Below, one piece after another: positions 1-8,408 of a stretch of DNA of 64,000 nt. Numbering within the stretch: position 1 is the stretch's first letter; each line of letters opens with the position of its first letter. The stretch comes from CAVTLG01 sp963735495 (GTDB lineage Bacteria > Chloroflexota > Ktedonobacteria > Ktedonobacterales > Ktedonobacteraceae). Location of the stretch: NCBI GenBank assembly GCA_963735495.1, contig CAVTLG010000002.1, positions 1,116,001 through 1,180,000 on the forward strand. Direction: 5' to 3'. The translations under genes and the position numbers were made by a program. Under the pieces are notes generated by a model, which ran no database searches, was not told where the DNA came from, and saw only the letters and a program-made list of their open reading frames with translations.

Positions 1-2618
1 GGCACGATACCCAGATTGACAGTGCGCTCACGCTTATAGATGGCTGCCTCCTTGACGATCTCGCGAGCACCATTGATGGACCCAAACATGATCGCCGCGA
101 AAATCATGATAAACAGCGTCTTCTGTGCATCGCCACCTGAGCCGAACTCGATGGCATTATTGAGCACCTGGTCCACCGTTTCACCTTGCTGAGCCGCAAA
201 CTGCACGCCCTGCGGCGTATTGAGGAAGTCAACCACCCTCTGACAGTTATCCGAGACAATGCGTCCAGTGGTAGCAGTAGGGTCCTGTCGTGTAAGACAG
301 GTAGCGACGCTGGTCAGCGAGAATGTCGCAGGTGCCGTCAAAAAGTACAGAATGAGTGCGATGATGGGAGCCTGCAAGATCAGGATCGCCAGGTTGCCCT
401 TGTCATTAAAGATTAATTCCAGGTAGCGCAGTGAGAGCAGGAAGAACTGTTTCCAGGGATTGCCACGCTTTGGTTGCTTGATCGCAACCGTCTCGGCCTG
501 TGCATTGACCTTGCCTGCTGGTCCCTGATTTAGCAGTGTAATCACGTTGCGCATAAAATCAGGTGATTGCTTGAAGCGCGCTTCTGCTTCAGCAGGGATT
601 TGCGGATTCTCGTCAGTTGGCTCCAATGCGCTATAGATTTCGGCGAAGTCGGTTTTGCCAAAATAAGTTTTTGCATCGTTCGGTGGACCAAAGTATGCCA
701 GTCGTCCACCCTGACAGAGAAAGCAGATATAGTCACACGCGTTGATATTGTTGGTAGCATGCGTCACCAGTACGATAGTATGGCCTTTATCGGCCAGTTT
801 ACGCAGCAGCAACATCATTTTGCGGTCGAGGCCGGGATCGAGTCCCGAGGTTGGCTCGTCCAGAAAGAAGACGCTGGGATTTGCCAGCAGTTCCAACGCG
901 ATAGAGACACGCTTGCGCTGACCACCAGAAAGCTTGCTTACCAACAAATTACGGCGATGCTTCATTTCCACGTCATCCAGGGCCTCGTCGATGCGCTCTT
1001 TGATTTGTTTCTCTGTAAAGTCTTCCGGCAAGCGTAGTTTCGCGGCATAGTACAGTGCGCGCCCGACCGTCAGGTCACGGTGGATAATGTCCTCCTGGGG
1101 TACATAGCCGAGCTGTGTGCTAAAAGCGGCCAGGTGGCGATAGTAATCCTGCCCATTATAGAGGACTGCCCCTTGTTGAGCTGGCCGTAGTCCGTTGAGT
1201 GCATCCATCAATGTTGATTTACCGGCGCCAGAGCCACCCACCAGGGCCACAAATTTACGTGGAGGAATGACGATTGAGATATCATCGATCAAAACAACGT
1301 GGCGATTACCTTCTTTTTTCAGGTGTAAGGCATCAATGCGGACACCATTACTCTCATCTTGCTGGGTTAGCTGCGTCCCGGTGAATGTCAGGCGGAATGG
1401 GCCGATACGGATTTCATCGCCGGGTTTGAGCAACTGATTTGTTACACGTTGCGCATTCACATAGACGTGATTTGTACTATTGGTGTCTATGATACGGTAG
1501 CTACCGCGATCCAATTCCAGACGTGCGTGGTTGCCAGAAACCTGTGGGTGATCAAGAACAACCATATTACTCGGCGCGCGGCCAAGCGTGATGAGCGGCG
1601 CACCCAACGGAATTGGACGGATCTCAGGCAGAGCTTCCTGGGTCTGACCACTGCCATCATTATAGGCAATGGAGACGAAGGTGCCATTTTCATCGCTAAT
1701 ACGGAAAACATCGCCCCGCTGGAGCACCTTGCGAAATGGCTCATTGCCCTGGATAGTGTGCCCCTGGTAAGTCAGTCCATTCAGAGTCTGGCCACGCTTA
1801 GGATGGGGATGCACGAGGACGAGCTGATTCCCTTCGCGTACAATCTGTGCATGGAAGCTAGAGACAGTCGGTCTATTGATCACAATCGTATTGCTGGGAT
1901 CGCGTCCGATGTCAAAGACAGGTTGGTTTGCCGTGAGCTGGTAGACCTGTCTCTCATGATCGGTATTGGTGCTCACTTCGAGCGATGGTATGCCTGTGGC
2001 TAAGCCAGAAGCAGGACCGGCCATATTGATATCCATCGTAGGTGCACGCATCGTTGCATCAGGAGAACGGCTATCTGGTACCGTTGCCATCTCGGGTCTG
2101 GACTGTGCGGATGGGGGAGAGGACCAATGTGCTCCAGGCTGCGGAGGCTGGCTCTGCGGACCTGATTGGGGCCTGGCATTGGGATAGGACGGAGCCGGTA
2201 CTGGCTGGACCTGGGCGGCTGGACCATTTGGAGTGGCAACCTGTGGCTGCTGGATAGGTATGGATGCCTGCGATGGCTGTCCAGCACTCGCCAGGAAGAG
2301 AAAGGTTGTTCCCTGTCCCAGTCCAACCGTATCGCGGTCGTTCAGTGGAGATTGCTGCACTTCGCGCTGATTGATGCTCAGTGTATTTTGAGTAGCAAGC
2401 TTTCTAATTGTCCATATACCACTGTTCCAGAGGATTTGCACGTGTTGACGGGAAACAGAGGGATCAGAAACGACAATATCATTGATGGGTTCTCGTCCAA
2501 TTGTGGTCATAGGTTTCGTAATACTGCGGGTTTCACCTGCCAGTGAACCCGTCAGGAACTTGATCGAACCGAGAACTGGATGTTCATTCACCATATCTGT
2601 CGAGAAAACGCCGTACAT
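1..2618 (-). CDS. FHA-domain ABC-2 type exporter, ATPase fused to permease (partial)
   Basis: The C-terminal end lies beyond the left edge of the window. Reading from 2618, three forkhead-associated domains precede the ATPase: FHA1 near residues 8-95 (GREPINDIVVSDPSVSRQH), FHA2 (GRDPSNTIVINRPTVSS) and FHA3 (GRAPSNMVVLDHPQVSGNH), the first two separated by a Pro/Gln-rich linker. Walker A (GGSGAGKST) is near residue 460 and the ABC signature (LSGGQRKR) near 560, followed by the Walker B region FFLDEPTSGLD. Hydrophobic ABC-2 permease sequence starts after about residue 700. The layout is that of ABCG-like half transporters with N-terminal FHA modules. FHA domains bind phosphothreonine, so control by Ser/Thr kinases is an inference. 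The ATG at 2618 has AAGG 8 nt upstream; an internal GTG would be an alternative. The substrate is unknown. Confidence 0.9.
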   Translation of the reverse strand, partial: MYGVFSTDMVNEHPVLGSIKFLTGSLAGETRSITKPMTTIGREPINDIVVSDPSVSRQHVQILWNSGIWTIRKLATQNTLSINQREVQQSPLNDRDTVGLGQGTTFLFLASAGQPSQASIPIQQPQVATPNGPAAQVQPVPAPSYPNARPQSGPQSQPPQPGAHWSSPPSAQSRPEMATVPDSRSPDATMRAPTMDINMAGPASGLATGIPSLEVSTNTDHERQVYQLTANQPVFDIGRDPSNTIVINRPTVSSFHAQIVREGNQLVLVHPHPKRGQTLNGLTYQGHTIQGNEPFRKVLQRGDVFRISDENGTFVSIAYNDGSGQTQEALPEIRPIPLGAPLITLGRAPSNMVVLDHPQVSGNHARLELDRGSYRIIDTNSTNHVYVNAQRVTNQLLKPGDEIRIGPFRLTFTGTQLTQQDESNGVRIDALHLKKEGNRHVVLIDDISIVIPPRKFVALVGGSGAGKSTLMDALNGLRPAQQGAVLYNGQDYYRHLAAFSTQLGYVPQEDIIHRDLTVGRALYYAAKLRLPEDFTEKQIKERIDEALDDVEMKHRRNLLVSKLSGGQRKRVSIALELLANPSVFFLDEPTSGLDPGLDRKMMLLLRKLADKGHTIVLVTHATNNINACDYICFLCQGGRLAYFGPPNDAKTYFGKTDFAEIYSALEPTDENPQIPAEAEARFKQSPDFMRNVITLLNQGPAGKVNAQAETVAIKQPKRGNPWKQFFLLSLRYLELIFNDKGNLAILILQAPIIALILYFLTAPATFSLTSVATCLTRQDPTATTGRIVSDNCQRVVDFLNTPQGVQFAAQQGETVDQVLNNAIEFGSGGDAQKTLFIMIFAAIMFGSINGAREIVKEAAIYKRERTVNLGIV

Positions 2619-2877
2619 AGGTACCGCCTTGGATGGATTAATGGCGGAGATGCTACGGCTCCTCCTTTCTGTGTGCCCATGTATACCCATGCATATACCA
2701 TATATACATGGTTCGCCATCCAAGCTTCACACAGTTACATATGCGAACCTGGCATGTATGCGGATGATATCTGCCAACAGGCATAAGCATGCAAGTCTCC
2801 TGGGAAATCACAGGCGATCTTCCTGGGCAATTATACTGTACAGAATGAACGCTGGCAAGGACACTTTTTTACGTTAT

Positions 2878-4125
2878 TCATGCTTGTTTGTGGATATTTA
2901 CGTTGCCGGTACCTACATCGAGTACAAGCACTGCTGCTGGTTTTGTCCCGCTGGCGGGATTAAGCGGGCCATAATAGCTTGGTTGATTTTTGTCCGTTGC
3001 ACTGCTATCGAAGGCATTTGTGACCACGCCAGTACCCTGGTTGGTATTGGCGTCTAGCGTGACGTTGGTATTCGCTGGTAACGTAACGTCTATGCCGTAT
3101 TCTCCCTGCAGCGTATATTGAGCTGTTTGGCTGGGATCACTGGGAGCTTCCAGATAGCCGTTGAAGGTGATCTTGCCCTGAGAGGTCTGGAGCTGCGAAC
3201 CGGCTGCCAGCGCAGCGTTCTGGACATTTACGTTCAAGCCTCCATTGACATCTAGCAGACCGCTTACCCCACTTATATTGACGGTACCCAGAGGTGCTTC
3301 TATATCTACCGGTGTCAGCAGCGCATTGTTCTGTATCGCCGCTGGTGGCAGCGTAATCGTGATATCAACCGTATCAGTAGGGTTTTCGTTAGTAGGGAAG
3401 GCGACATTAACGGTCAGAGCATTAGCTGTGTCGCTCGTAGCTGATGTATTGGTGGAAGTGATAGCCGCTGGCGTGCTCGATACAGCGGTGGACTGCGGTT
3501 TGGCGCAGGTGAGAGCTGTGGTGAGCGTTGTGGGAGGTTGTACCTGCGCGGCAATACGCTGAAATTCCTGGTTCGCAGCTGCCTGGCTTGCCGCATGAAC
3601 CGTCTTAAGCGTCGTCACTGTCGTCTGACTGACGCTGGGATCAACCTTCATCGTCACATTACCCATGCTGTCGCAGACCTGCACCTGGGAAATAGTGGTC
3701 AGCGGAACGGTGACGGTCTCCGATCTGGTCATCGTTTTCATACCTCCACCAACGATGCGCGTAATTGATGTCGGCATGTTGCCTGTTTGCAACGAGCGCA
3801 GCGTGAAAAGCACAACGGCAGCGGCGGCCAGGACCGTGAAAATAACACCAAGCGCGCAGCCAGTGAGGAGAATCGGCCACACACGACGCTTACGGTGGAG
3901 ACGGCGGCGTGATGGCGTCTGAGGTGACGGTGCGCGCGTTGTCCGTGGCGGCGTTTGAGCAGTATAGGACGCGCGTGTTGCCCGTAAAGGTGGTTGCCGT
4001 CTCCTGGGACGATCATCCCGATAGGCACCCTCGTCCTCATAATCTGCATCGTTTCCGTAACGAGCCTCATCTCGTCTACGCCAGCGCTCGTCGGAGCTAT
4101 TTCTCTCTCTGTCCATGTGCCTCAC
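2878..4125 (-). CDS. Membrane-anchored protein with DUF4097-like beta-repeat ectodomain
   Basis: The protein has 415 residues. The first ~75 are very rich in Arg, Pro and Asp and should be cytoplasmic. One membrane segment follows at about 80-106 (WPILLTGCALGVIFTVLAAA). The rest is a Thr/Val/Asn-rich extracytoplasmic region with short repeating beta-like stretches (VDIEAPLGTVNISGVSG, INGG-like turns), which resembles the DUF4097 putative adhesin fold. No catalytic motif is visible. The start is ATG 4125; a second Met lies at codon 4. It reads in the same direction as the FHA-ABC gene, about 260 bp upstream of it, so co-transcription is possible. An envelope or stress-sensing role is only a guess from the fold. 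Confidence 0.75.
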   Translation of the reverse strand: MRHMDRERNSSDERWRRRDEARYGNDADYEDEGAYRDDRPRRRQPPLRATRASYTAQTPPRTTRAPSPQTPSRRRLHRKRRVWPILLTGCALGVIFTVLAAAAVVLFTLRSLQTGNMPTSITRIVGGGMKTMTRSETVTVPLTTISQVQVCDSMGNVTMKVDPSVSQTTVTTLKTVHAASQAAANQEFQRIAAQVQPPTTLTTALTCAKPQSTAVSSTPAAITSTNTSATSDTANALTVNVAFPTNENPTDTVDITITLPPAAIQNNALLTPVDIEAPLGTVNISGVSGLLDVNGGLNVNVQNAALAAGSQLQTSQGKITFNGYLEAPSDPSQTAQYTLQGEYGIDVTLPANTNVTLDANTNQGTGVVTNAFDSSATDKNQPSYYGPLNPASGTKPAAVLVLDVGTGNVNIHKQA

Positions 4126-4266
4126 ATTTCAGCGGGAATACCCATTCAAACCAGGCATGTAGATATTGCCATCACTATTACGAACGAGATAGCCTGTGGG
4201 TTTTTCCAAGCAGAAAACGAAGAAAGCCAAAAGCCACCAGGATCTTGTACTCCTCCACCAGTTTAA

Positions 4267-4907
4267 TTTTGGGATTTACAGCGCTGAGAGGATAAATGTC
4301 CCTCTTTCCCCATTTTTTTTCCATCCTTCCAGCTTTATACTTTTCTAGATTTGTTGTCTCTTCCATATTCTGAAAGGACAAGCAGGTATGTCAGGAGATG
4401 GAGGCAAGGAGATAAATTGGCTACCGGAGGCCGGACAACATTCTACAGCTGATGCACTACGTTTGCAATCACAACAAAAACCACGATTTGGTTCTTCTAG
4501 TGAAAAGGAGATGAATAACAGAAAAAGTGCCTCAAGTGCTTTCGAAGGAGAAGAAAATGAAGAAGAAAATAAATATGCATCTGATAATCGGAAACGCTTT
4601 AAATCCACCGATGCGTCAAAGCATGGAGAATTTAAAGAGCTGCCTTACGGACTTGACAATTGGGAAAAAGACAGGGATAAACTATTAGAGAGACAAAGCA
4701 AAGAAATTGAGGCATTCAAACCGGAGGATCAACTTAAGAAGATAGCAATGATACAAGTGCATAACCGAGAGCTAGAAGAACTATTGCAGAAGAGACCAGG
4801 AGAAACGTCATATGATGAAGACCATCCTATGTCTGGCGTCGATTGATAGTTTGGGTGAAACTTCTGTTTGTAGATTTTCCGCATCATTTGTACTGTAAAT
4901 CCCAAAA
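4267..4907. repeat. Inverted repeat pair flanking the small charged ORF
   Basis: TTTTGGGATTTACAG at 4267-4281 is the exact reverse complement of CTGTAAATCCCAAAA at 4893-4907. The same terminal sequence family bounds the 176-bp element at 51158-51333. The left copy shares more than the tip: 4226-4281 (AAAGCCACCAGGAT, CCACCAGTTTAAT, GGATTTACAG) aligns with both arms of that element. Here the ends point away from the enclosed segment, so this could be two separate element ends instead of one cassette. Confidence 0.6.
4388..4846 (+). CDS. Small hydrophilic Lys/Glu-rich protein, unknown function
   Basis: This 152-residue ORF is preceded by AAAGGA 9 nt before the ATG. The product is strongly charged, with Ser/Asn/Lys/Glu-rich low-complexity sequence, no hydrophobic segment and no signal peptide. 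The C-terminal half (KLLERQSKEIEAFKPEDQL and KIAMIQVHNRELEELLQKR) should be helical, possibly coiled coil. I recognise no family. Codon use is more AT-rich than in the neighbours. The gene lies between 15-bp inverted repeats (4267-4281 and 4893-4907), which suggests that it arrived with a mobile element. The open frame and ribosome binding site support a real gene, but conservation is unknown. Confidence 0.55.
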   Translation: MSGDGGKEINWLPEAGQHSTADALRLQSQQKPRFGSSSEKEMNNRKSASSAFEGEENEEENKYASDNRKRFKSTDASKHGEFKELPYGLDNWEKDRDKLLERQSKEIEAFKPEDQLKKIAMIQVHNRELEELLQKRPGETSYDEDHPMSGVD

Positions 4908-5149
4908 CTCAGAGGTTCTCCCATGCTCTGCGTGAAAGCTCTTACAGAGTGTGGAAGTGAGCAGACACGAGCTGGCACTCCCGAATGTCTTCATTTCTGT
5001 GCCCATTCTCCAGTACCTCGGAATCGCGCAAAGCGAAACGTCATGCGTCGCAGGTGCACCACTCCGCATGAAAGCGAGGCGATCAGCATATACTGTTAGC
5101 GAACCATTTTTTAGTTCAAACAACACACGCTCACTTTGATTGGAGGATT

Positions 5150-5695
5150 ATGCCAATATTGCCTGTATTTGAAACCGACCGGCTTATTTTACGTGGCATC
5201 ACCGAAAAAGATGCCCCAGCCTACGAAAGGCATTTTGTGGACTATGCAGTGATAGGTGCTATGAGTCATATTGTGCCGTGGCCTTATCCGGAAAATGGGG
5301 TACTTGAGTATATCCGCACTACCGTCATTCCGAACCAGGGCCTGAATCAGTGGGTTTGGGGTATATGCCTGAAATCTGCACCGGATGAATTAATCGGCGC
5401 GATATGGCTGAAGCGAAAAGGCACACCGACCAATAGAGGATTCTGGCTTGGGAAAAATTTCTGGCGACAGGGGATAATGACGGAAGCGGTGAAGCCAGTC
5501 ATGGATTACGCATTCGATGTCCTTGGATTTGAAATCCTGGTTCTTGGCAATGCGATTGGCAATTCTGCATCTCGGCGGTTCAAGGAAAAAATCGGCGCGG
5601 TTTTTCTGAGGACGGAGCCTGCAATCTTCGTGAACCCCGCTTATACTGAGCGCGAAGTTTGGGAACTTACCAAAGAACAATGGAAAAGAGGCTAA
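5150..5695 (+). CDS. GNAT family N-acetyltransferase (RimJ/RimL type)
   Basis: The 181 residues match the usual length of RimJ/RimL-like GNAT enzymes, which move an acetyl group from acetyl-CoA to an amine of a protein or small molecule. The N-terminus (FETDRLILRGITEKDAPAYE) is the standard RimJ opening. The acetyl-CoA-binding region is at FWLGKNFWRQGIMTEAVKPV, followed by NAIGNSASRRFKEKIGA, typical of motif B. GGAGG lies close to the ATG (3 nt), a short spacing. The substrate cannot be predicted. A long hairpin begins at the stop codon and probably ends the transcript; the gene appears monocistronic. Confidence 0.88.
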   Translation: MPILPVFETDRLILRGITEKDAPAYERHFVDYAVIGAMSHIVPWPYPENGVLEYIRTTVIPNQGLNQWVWGICLKSAPDELIGAIWLKRKGTPTNRGFWLGKNFWRQGIMTEAVKPVMDYAFDVLGFEILVLGNAIGNSASRRFKEKIGAVFLRTEPAIFVNPAYTEREVWELTKEQWKRG

Positions 5696-5743
5696 CTTTT
5701 CCGACACCATAAGGAAGCATGAGTTCCTGGTGCCGGGAAAGTT
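5694..5743 (+). terminator. Hairpin at the end of the GNAT gene
   Basis: The arms AACTTTTCCGACACCA (5694-5709) and TGGTGCCGGGAAAGTT (5728-5743) pair over 16 positions with two G-U type mismatches, and AGGAA/TTCCT pairs inside the loop. The stem starts within the stop codon of the acetyltransferase gene. There is no U tract, so termination efficiency is uncertain. Confidence 0.55.
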
Positions 5744-5754
5744 ATAAGGCAATA

Positions 5755-5859
5755 TCACTTCCAGATCCATAAATGGGTATAGTCCGTCATGGTAATTGCG
5801 GCAAAGGTTGTAAAAAGGCAGAGCAAAACGAGTGTAAAAGAGATCAGTTTCCGTAGCAT
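5755..5859 (-). CDS. Possible 34-residue single-span membrane peptide
   Basis: A short frame from ATG 5859 to TGA 5755-5757 encodes a basic start (MLRKL), one hydrophobic segment (ISFTLVLLCLFTTFAAITM) and a short polar tail ending in LWIWK. GAGG lies 9 nt before the ATG. The arrangement resembles small single-pass membrane peptides, but short hydrophobic frames also arise by chance. It sits alone between the GNAT and RNase J genes. Low confidence. Confidence 0.3.
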   Translation of the reverse strand: MLRKLISFTLVLLCLFTTFAAITMTDYTHLWIWK

Positions 5860-6030
5860 TCCCAATTGCCTCACTTCATCATCTTTCTGTATGCATCATC
5901 CCCACATATCTAAGTAAGTAGGAGTGGCTATATAGAGCAGTGTATTACCATCCTATTATAGCGCTGCCGCTGTGTTTGAGAAGTAGCTGTTACTTTTTTC
6001 TTACAGGGAGATTTTGTTATTTGAAGATCC

Positions 6031-6065
6031 ACAAAAAGAGGCAAGGCACCCAATGATGGGTGCCT
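6031..6065 (-). terminator. Rho-independent terminator of the RNase J gene
   Basis: On the minus strand, AGGCACCCA - ATCA-type loop - TGGGTGCCT forms a perfect 9-bp stem (6044-6065), followed by TTGCCTCTTTTTG. It lies 30 bp past the stop of the RNase J gene. Confidence 0.8.
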
Positions 6066-6094
6066 CTATGCGCCTTTCAGAGATGGGAGCGTTG

Positions 6095-7768
6095 CTAGAT
6101 CTCCATGACGACAGGTATGATCATTGGACGGCGGCGAGTCTGTTCGTAGAGGAACTCGCTCAGCGTGTGTTTGATCTTATCTTTGACAAAAGACCAGTCA
6201 GAGCCACCGCGAACAGCATGTCCATCCATATTCGCAAATGATGCCAGAATGCGTTCGCGTGCACTCTCCAACAACTCCTCGGCATCGCGCATGTAGACAA
6301 AACCGCGTGATACGATATCAGGACCAGCGACTAGTTCGCCAGTCTCTTTATCAATGGTCAACACGGCCAGGAGAATGCCATCCTGAGACAGTACTTTGCG
6401 GTCGCGTAACACAATCTGTCCCACATCACCAACGCTCAGCCCATCGACAAAGACATTGCCAGAGGTAATATGACCGACTGTACTAATGCGCTCGGTGGTG
6501 ACTTCGAGGATGTCGCCATCCTCTGCCACCTGGATATGCTCTTGCGCTATACCAAGTGAGTAGGCAAGCTTGGCATGGAGCACCAATTGACGGTATTCAC
6601 CATGCAGCGGTACAAAGAATTTCGGTCGCAGCAGACTCAGCATGAGCTTCAACTCTTCCTGTGCCGCGTGCCCAGAGACGTGGACATTTGAGATGCCCTG
6701 GTAGAATACCTCGGCTCCCTGGCGGAACAAGCTGTTGATTGTGCGATGGACCGATTTCTCGTTGCCAGGCACTGGCGTGGCCGATAAGATGACCGTATCA
6801 CCAGGCTCGATGCTGATCAAACGGTGATCCTGGTTGGCGATACGCGTCAATGCCGACGTAGGCTCTCCCTGGCTCCCAGTACAGATGACGGTAATCTGGT
6901 TGGGACGGAACTTGTTGATATCCTCAGCTCGTATCAGCATGCCCTTAGGCACGTTCAGGTAGCCTAACTCGATAGCCATCTGAACGTTATTTTGCATACT
7001 ACGGCCAACAAGTGCCACAAAACGCTCGTAACGAGCGGCAGTATCAACGACCTGCTGCACGCGTGAGATCAGCGAGGCAAATGTCGCAATCAGGATACGT
7101 CCAGGCGCGTTGGCGAAGATTTTGTCCAGCGATTCGTTGATCACGCGCTCAGATGGCGTATAGCCAGGTGTTTCTACACGCGTGCTATCACCCATCATCA
7201 CCAGCACGCCGTCATTGCCAAGTTCACCCAGCGTGCCGAGATCAGCAGGTTTCCCATCGACCGGTGTATAGTCAAATTTGTAATCGCCCGTGTGTACCAC
7301 AGCCCCAATTGGCGTATGGATTACAACGCCCACTGCATCTGGTATACTGTGATTGACACGGAAAAACTCGGCGAAACAACTACCGAGATCTACCTGGTCC
7401 CCCGGAGCGATGACGTTGACAACTGCCTTATCAAGCAACTTGTGCTCTTTTAATTTGACATTGATCAGACCTTGTGTCAGGCGTGTTGCGTAGATTGGTG
7501 GAAAATCAAGCATTGGCAAAACATAAGGCAGACCACCAACATGATCTTCATGACCATGTGTAATCAGGATACCGCGTATGCGCTGTTTCTTATCGGCGAG
7601 GTAACTCGTGTCGGGAATAACCAGATCGACGCCAAACATTTCCTCATCGGGGAACATCACTCCGACATCCACGATAATAATGTCGTCACCATACTCGACG
7701 ACCATCATATTCTTTCCAACTTCTCCCAGTCCACCAAGCGGGATCAGTCGAATTTTTTCATCTGTCAA
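6095..7768 (-). CDS. rnj: Ribonuclease J
   Basis: This is a 557-residue metallo-beta-lactamase/beta-CASP ribonuclease, the usual length for RNase J, which degrades and matures mRNA and rRNA with 5'-3' exo- and endonuclease activity. The zinc motif HGHEDH is at residues 71-76 after the conserved start IRLIPLGGLGEVGKNM. Further family marks are VHTGDYKFD, MGDSTRVETPGYTPSE, CTGSQGEPTSAL and the beta-CASP motif HVSGHAAQEEL, then FVPLHGEYRQL. The start is a TTG at 7768 (codons TTG ACA GAT GAA) with AGGAGG 11 nt upstream; the family's conserved N-terminus fixes this choice. It is transcribed alone and ends at a clear terminator. Probably essential. Confidence 0.96.
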   Translation of the reverse strand: MTDEKIRLIPLGGLGEVGKNMMVVEYGDDIIIVDVGVMFPDEEMFGVDLVIPDTSYLADKKQRIRGILITHGHEDHVGGLPYVLPMLDFPPIYATRLTQGLINVKLKEHKLLDKAVVNVIAPGDQVDLGSCFAEFFRVNHSIPDAVGVVIHTPIGAVVHTGDYKFDYTPVDGKPADLGTLGELGNDGVLVMMGDSTRVETPGYTPSERVINESLDKIFANAPGRILIATFASLISRVQQVVDTAARYERFVALVGRSMQNNVQMAIELGYLNVPKGMLIRAEDINKFRPNQITVICTGSQGEPTSALTRIANQDHRLISIEPGDTVILSATPVPGNEKSVHRTINSLFRQGAEVFYQGISNVHVSGHAAQEELKLMLSLLRPKFFVPLHGEYRQLVLHAKLAYSLGIAQEHIQVAEDGDILEVTTERISTVGHITSGNVFVDGLSVGDVGQIVLRDRKVLSQDGILLAVLTIDKETGELVAGPDIVSRGFVYMRDAEELLESARERILASFANMDGHAVRGGSDWSFVKDKIKHTLSEFLYEQTRRRPMIIPVVMEI

Positions 7769-8408
7769 GGTATAAACAACCTCCTAACCACACACCATAT
7801 GTGTAGCCCAAACTATAAAACATTCATTTTATCTATCTATCTTCACTCCTGCCTCTACCACAGGAGTAAAAGCCAAAATAAGTTATATAATTCCATTTAA
7901 AAGTGTACCACATGAGATGGAAAAACACAAGCTACTCTCCGGCATGGGCCAGGATTGTTGCTTCATCTGTAACAACAAAGTTAGCGGCTCCTTTATGCCT
8001 GACCCATGACAGAGAGCATATTGGAGCCAGTGTGTATGCCTTTACCGTGTGTTCTCATGACGTAGATGAGACTCTTTGGGCATCCAGTCAGAGTACATAG
8101 GTCCTGCTTTGTATCGATCTCGTAGAAAGCTGAGCGTTATTGTGTAATATATCAATAGAGGCTAATAGCCTTGAAAAATGTAGTGCTGGCTAGAATATAC
8201 TGCCTTAAAAAATGAAGGGATATGGGTACATTATCATATATTGCCGCTCTGTTTCCCCACCTGCTGCATATGCCTGGTAAAGATAGGTAGCTATCTCACA
8301 TTGAAAAATTGCATAGAGAGCAAATTTCCCTTTTTCTAGTATCAGCACAGATAGACGCATTTGTATTTTTTTATCGTATTGCTAGCGGTTCAATGAGGAA
8401 GAAATCGT
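7769..8408. other. Intergenic region between divergent RNase J and sedolisin genes
   Basis: This 640-bp stretch should carry both promoters. It is fairly AT-rich near 8140-8400. Frames of 65 residues or less occur but have no convincing ribosome binding site or recognisable composition. I see no tRNA, repeat or riboswitch-like structure. Confidence 0.5.
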
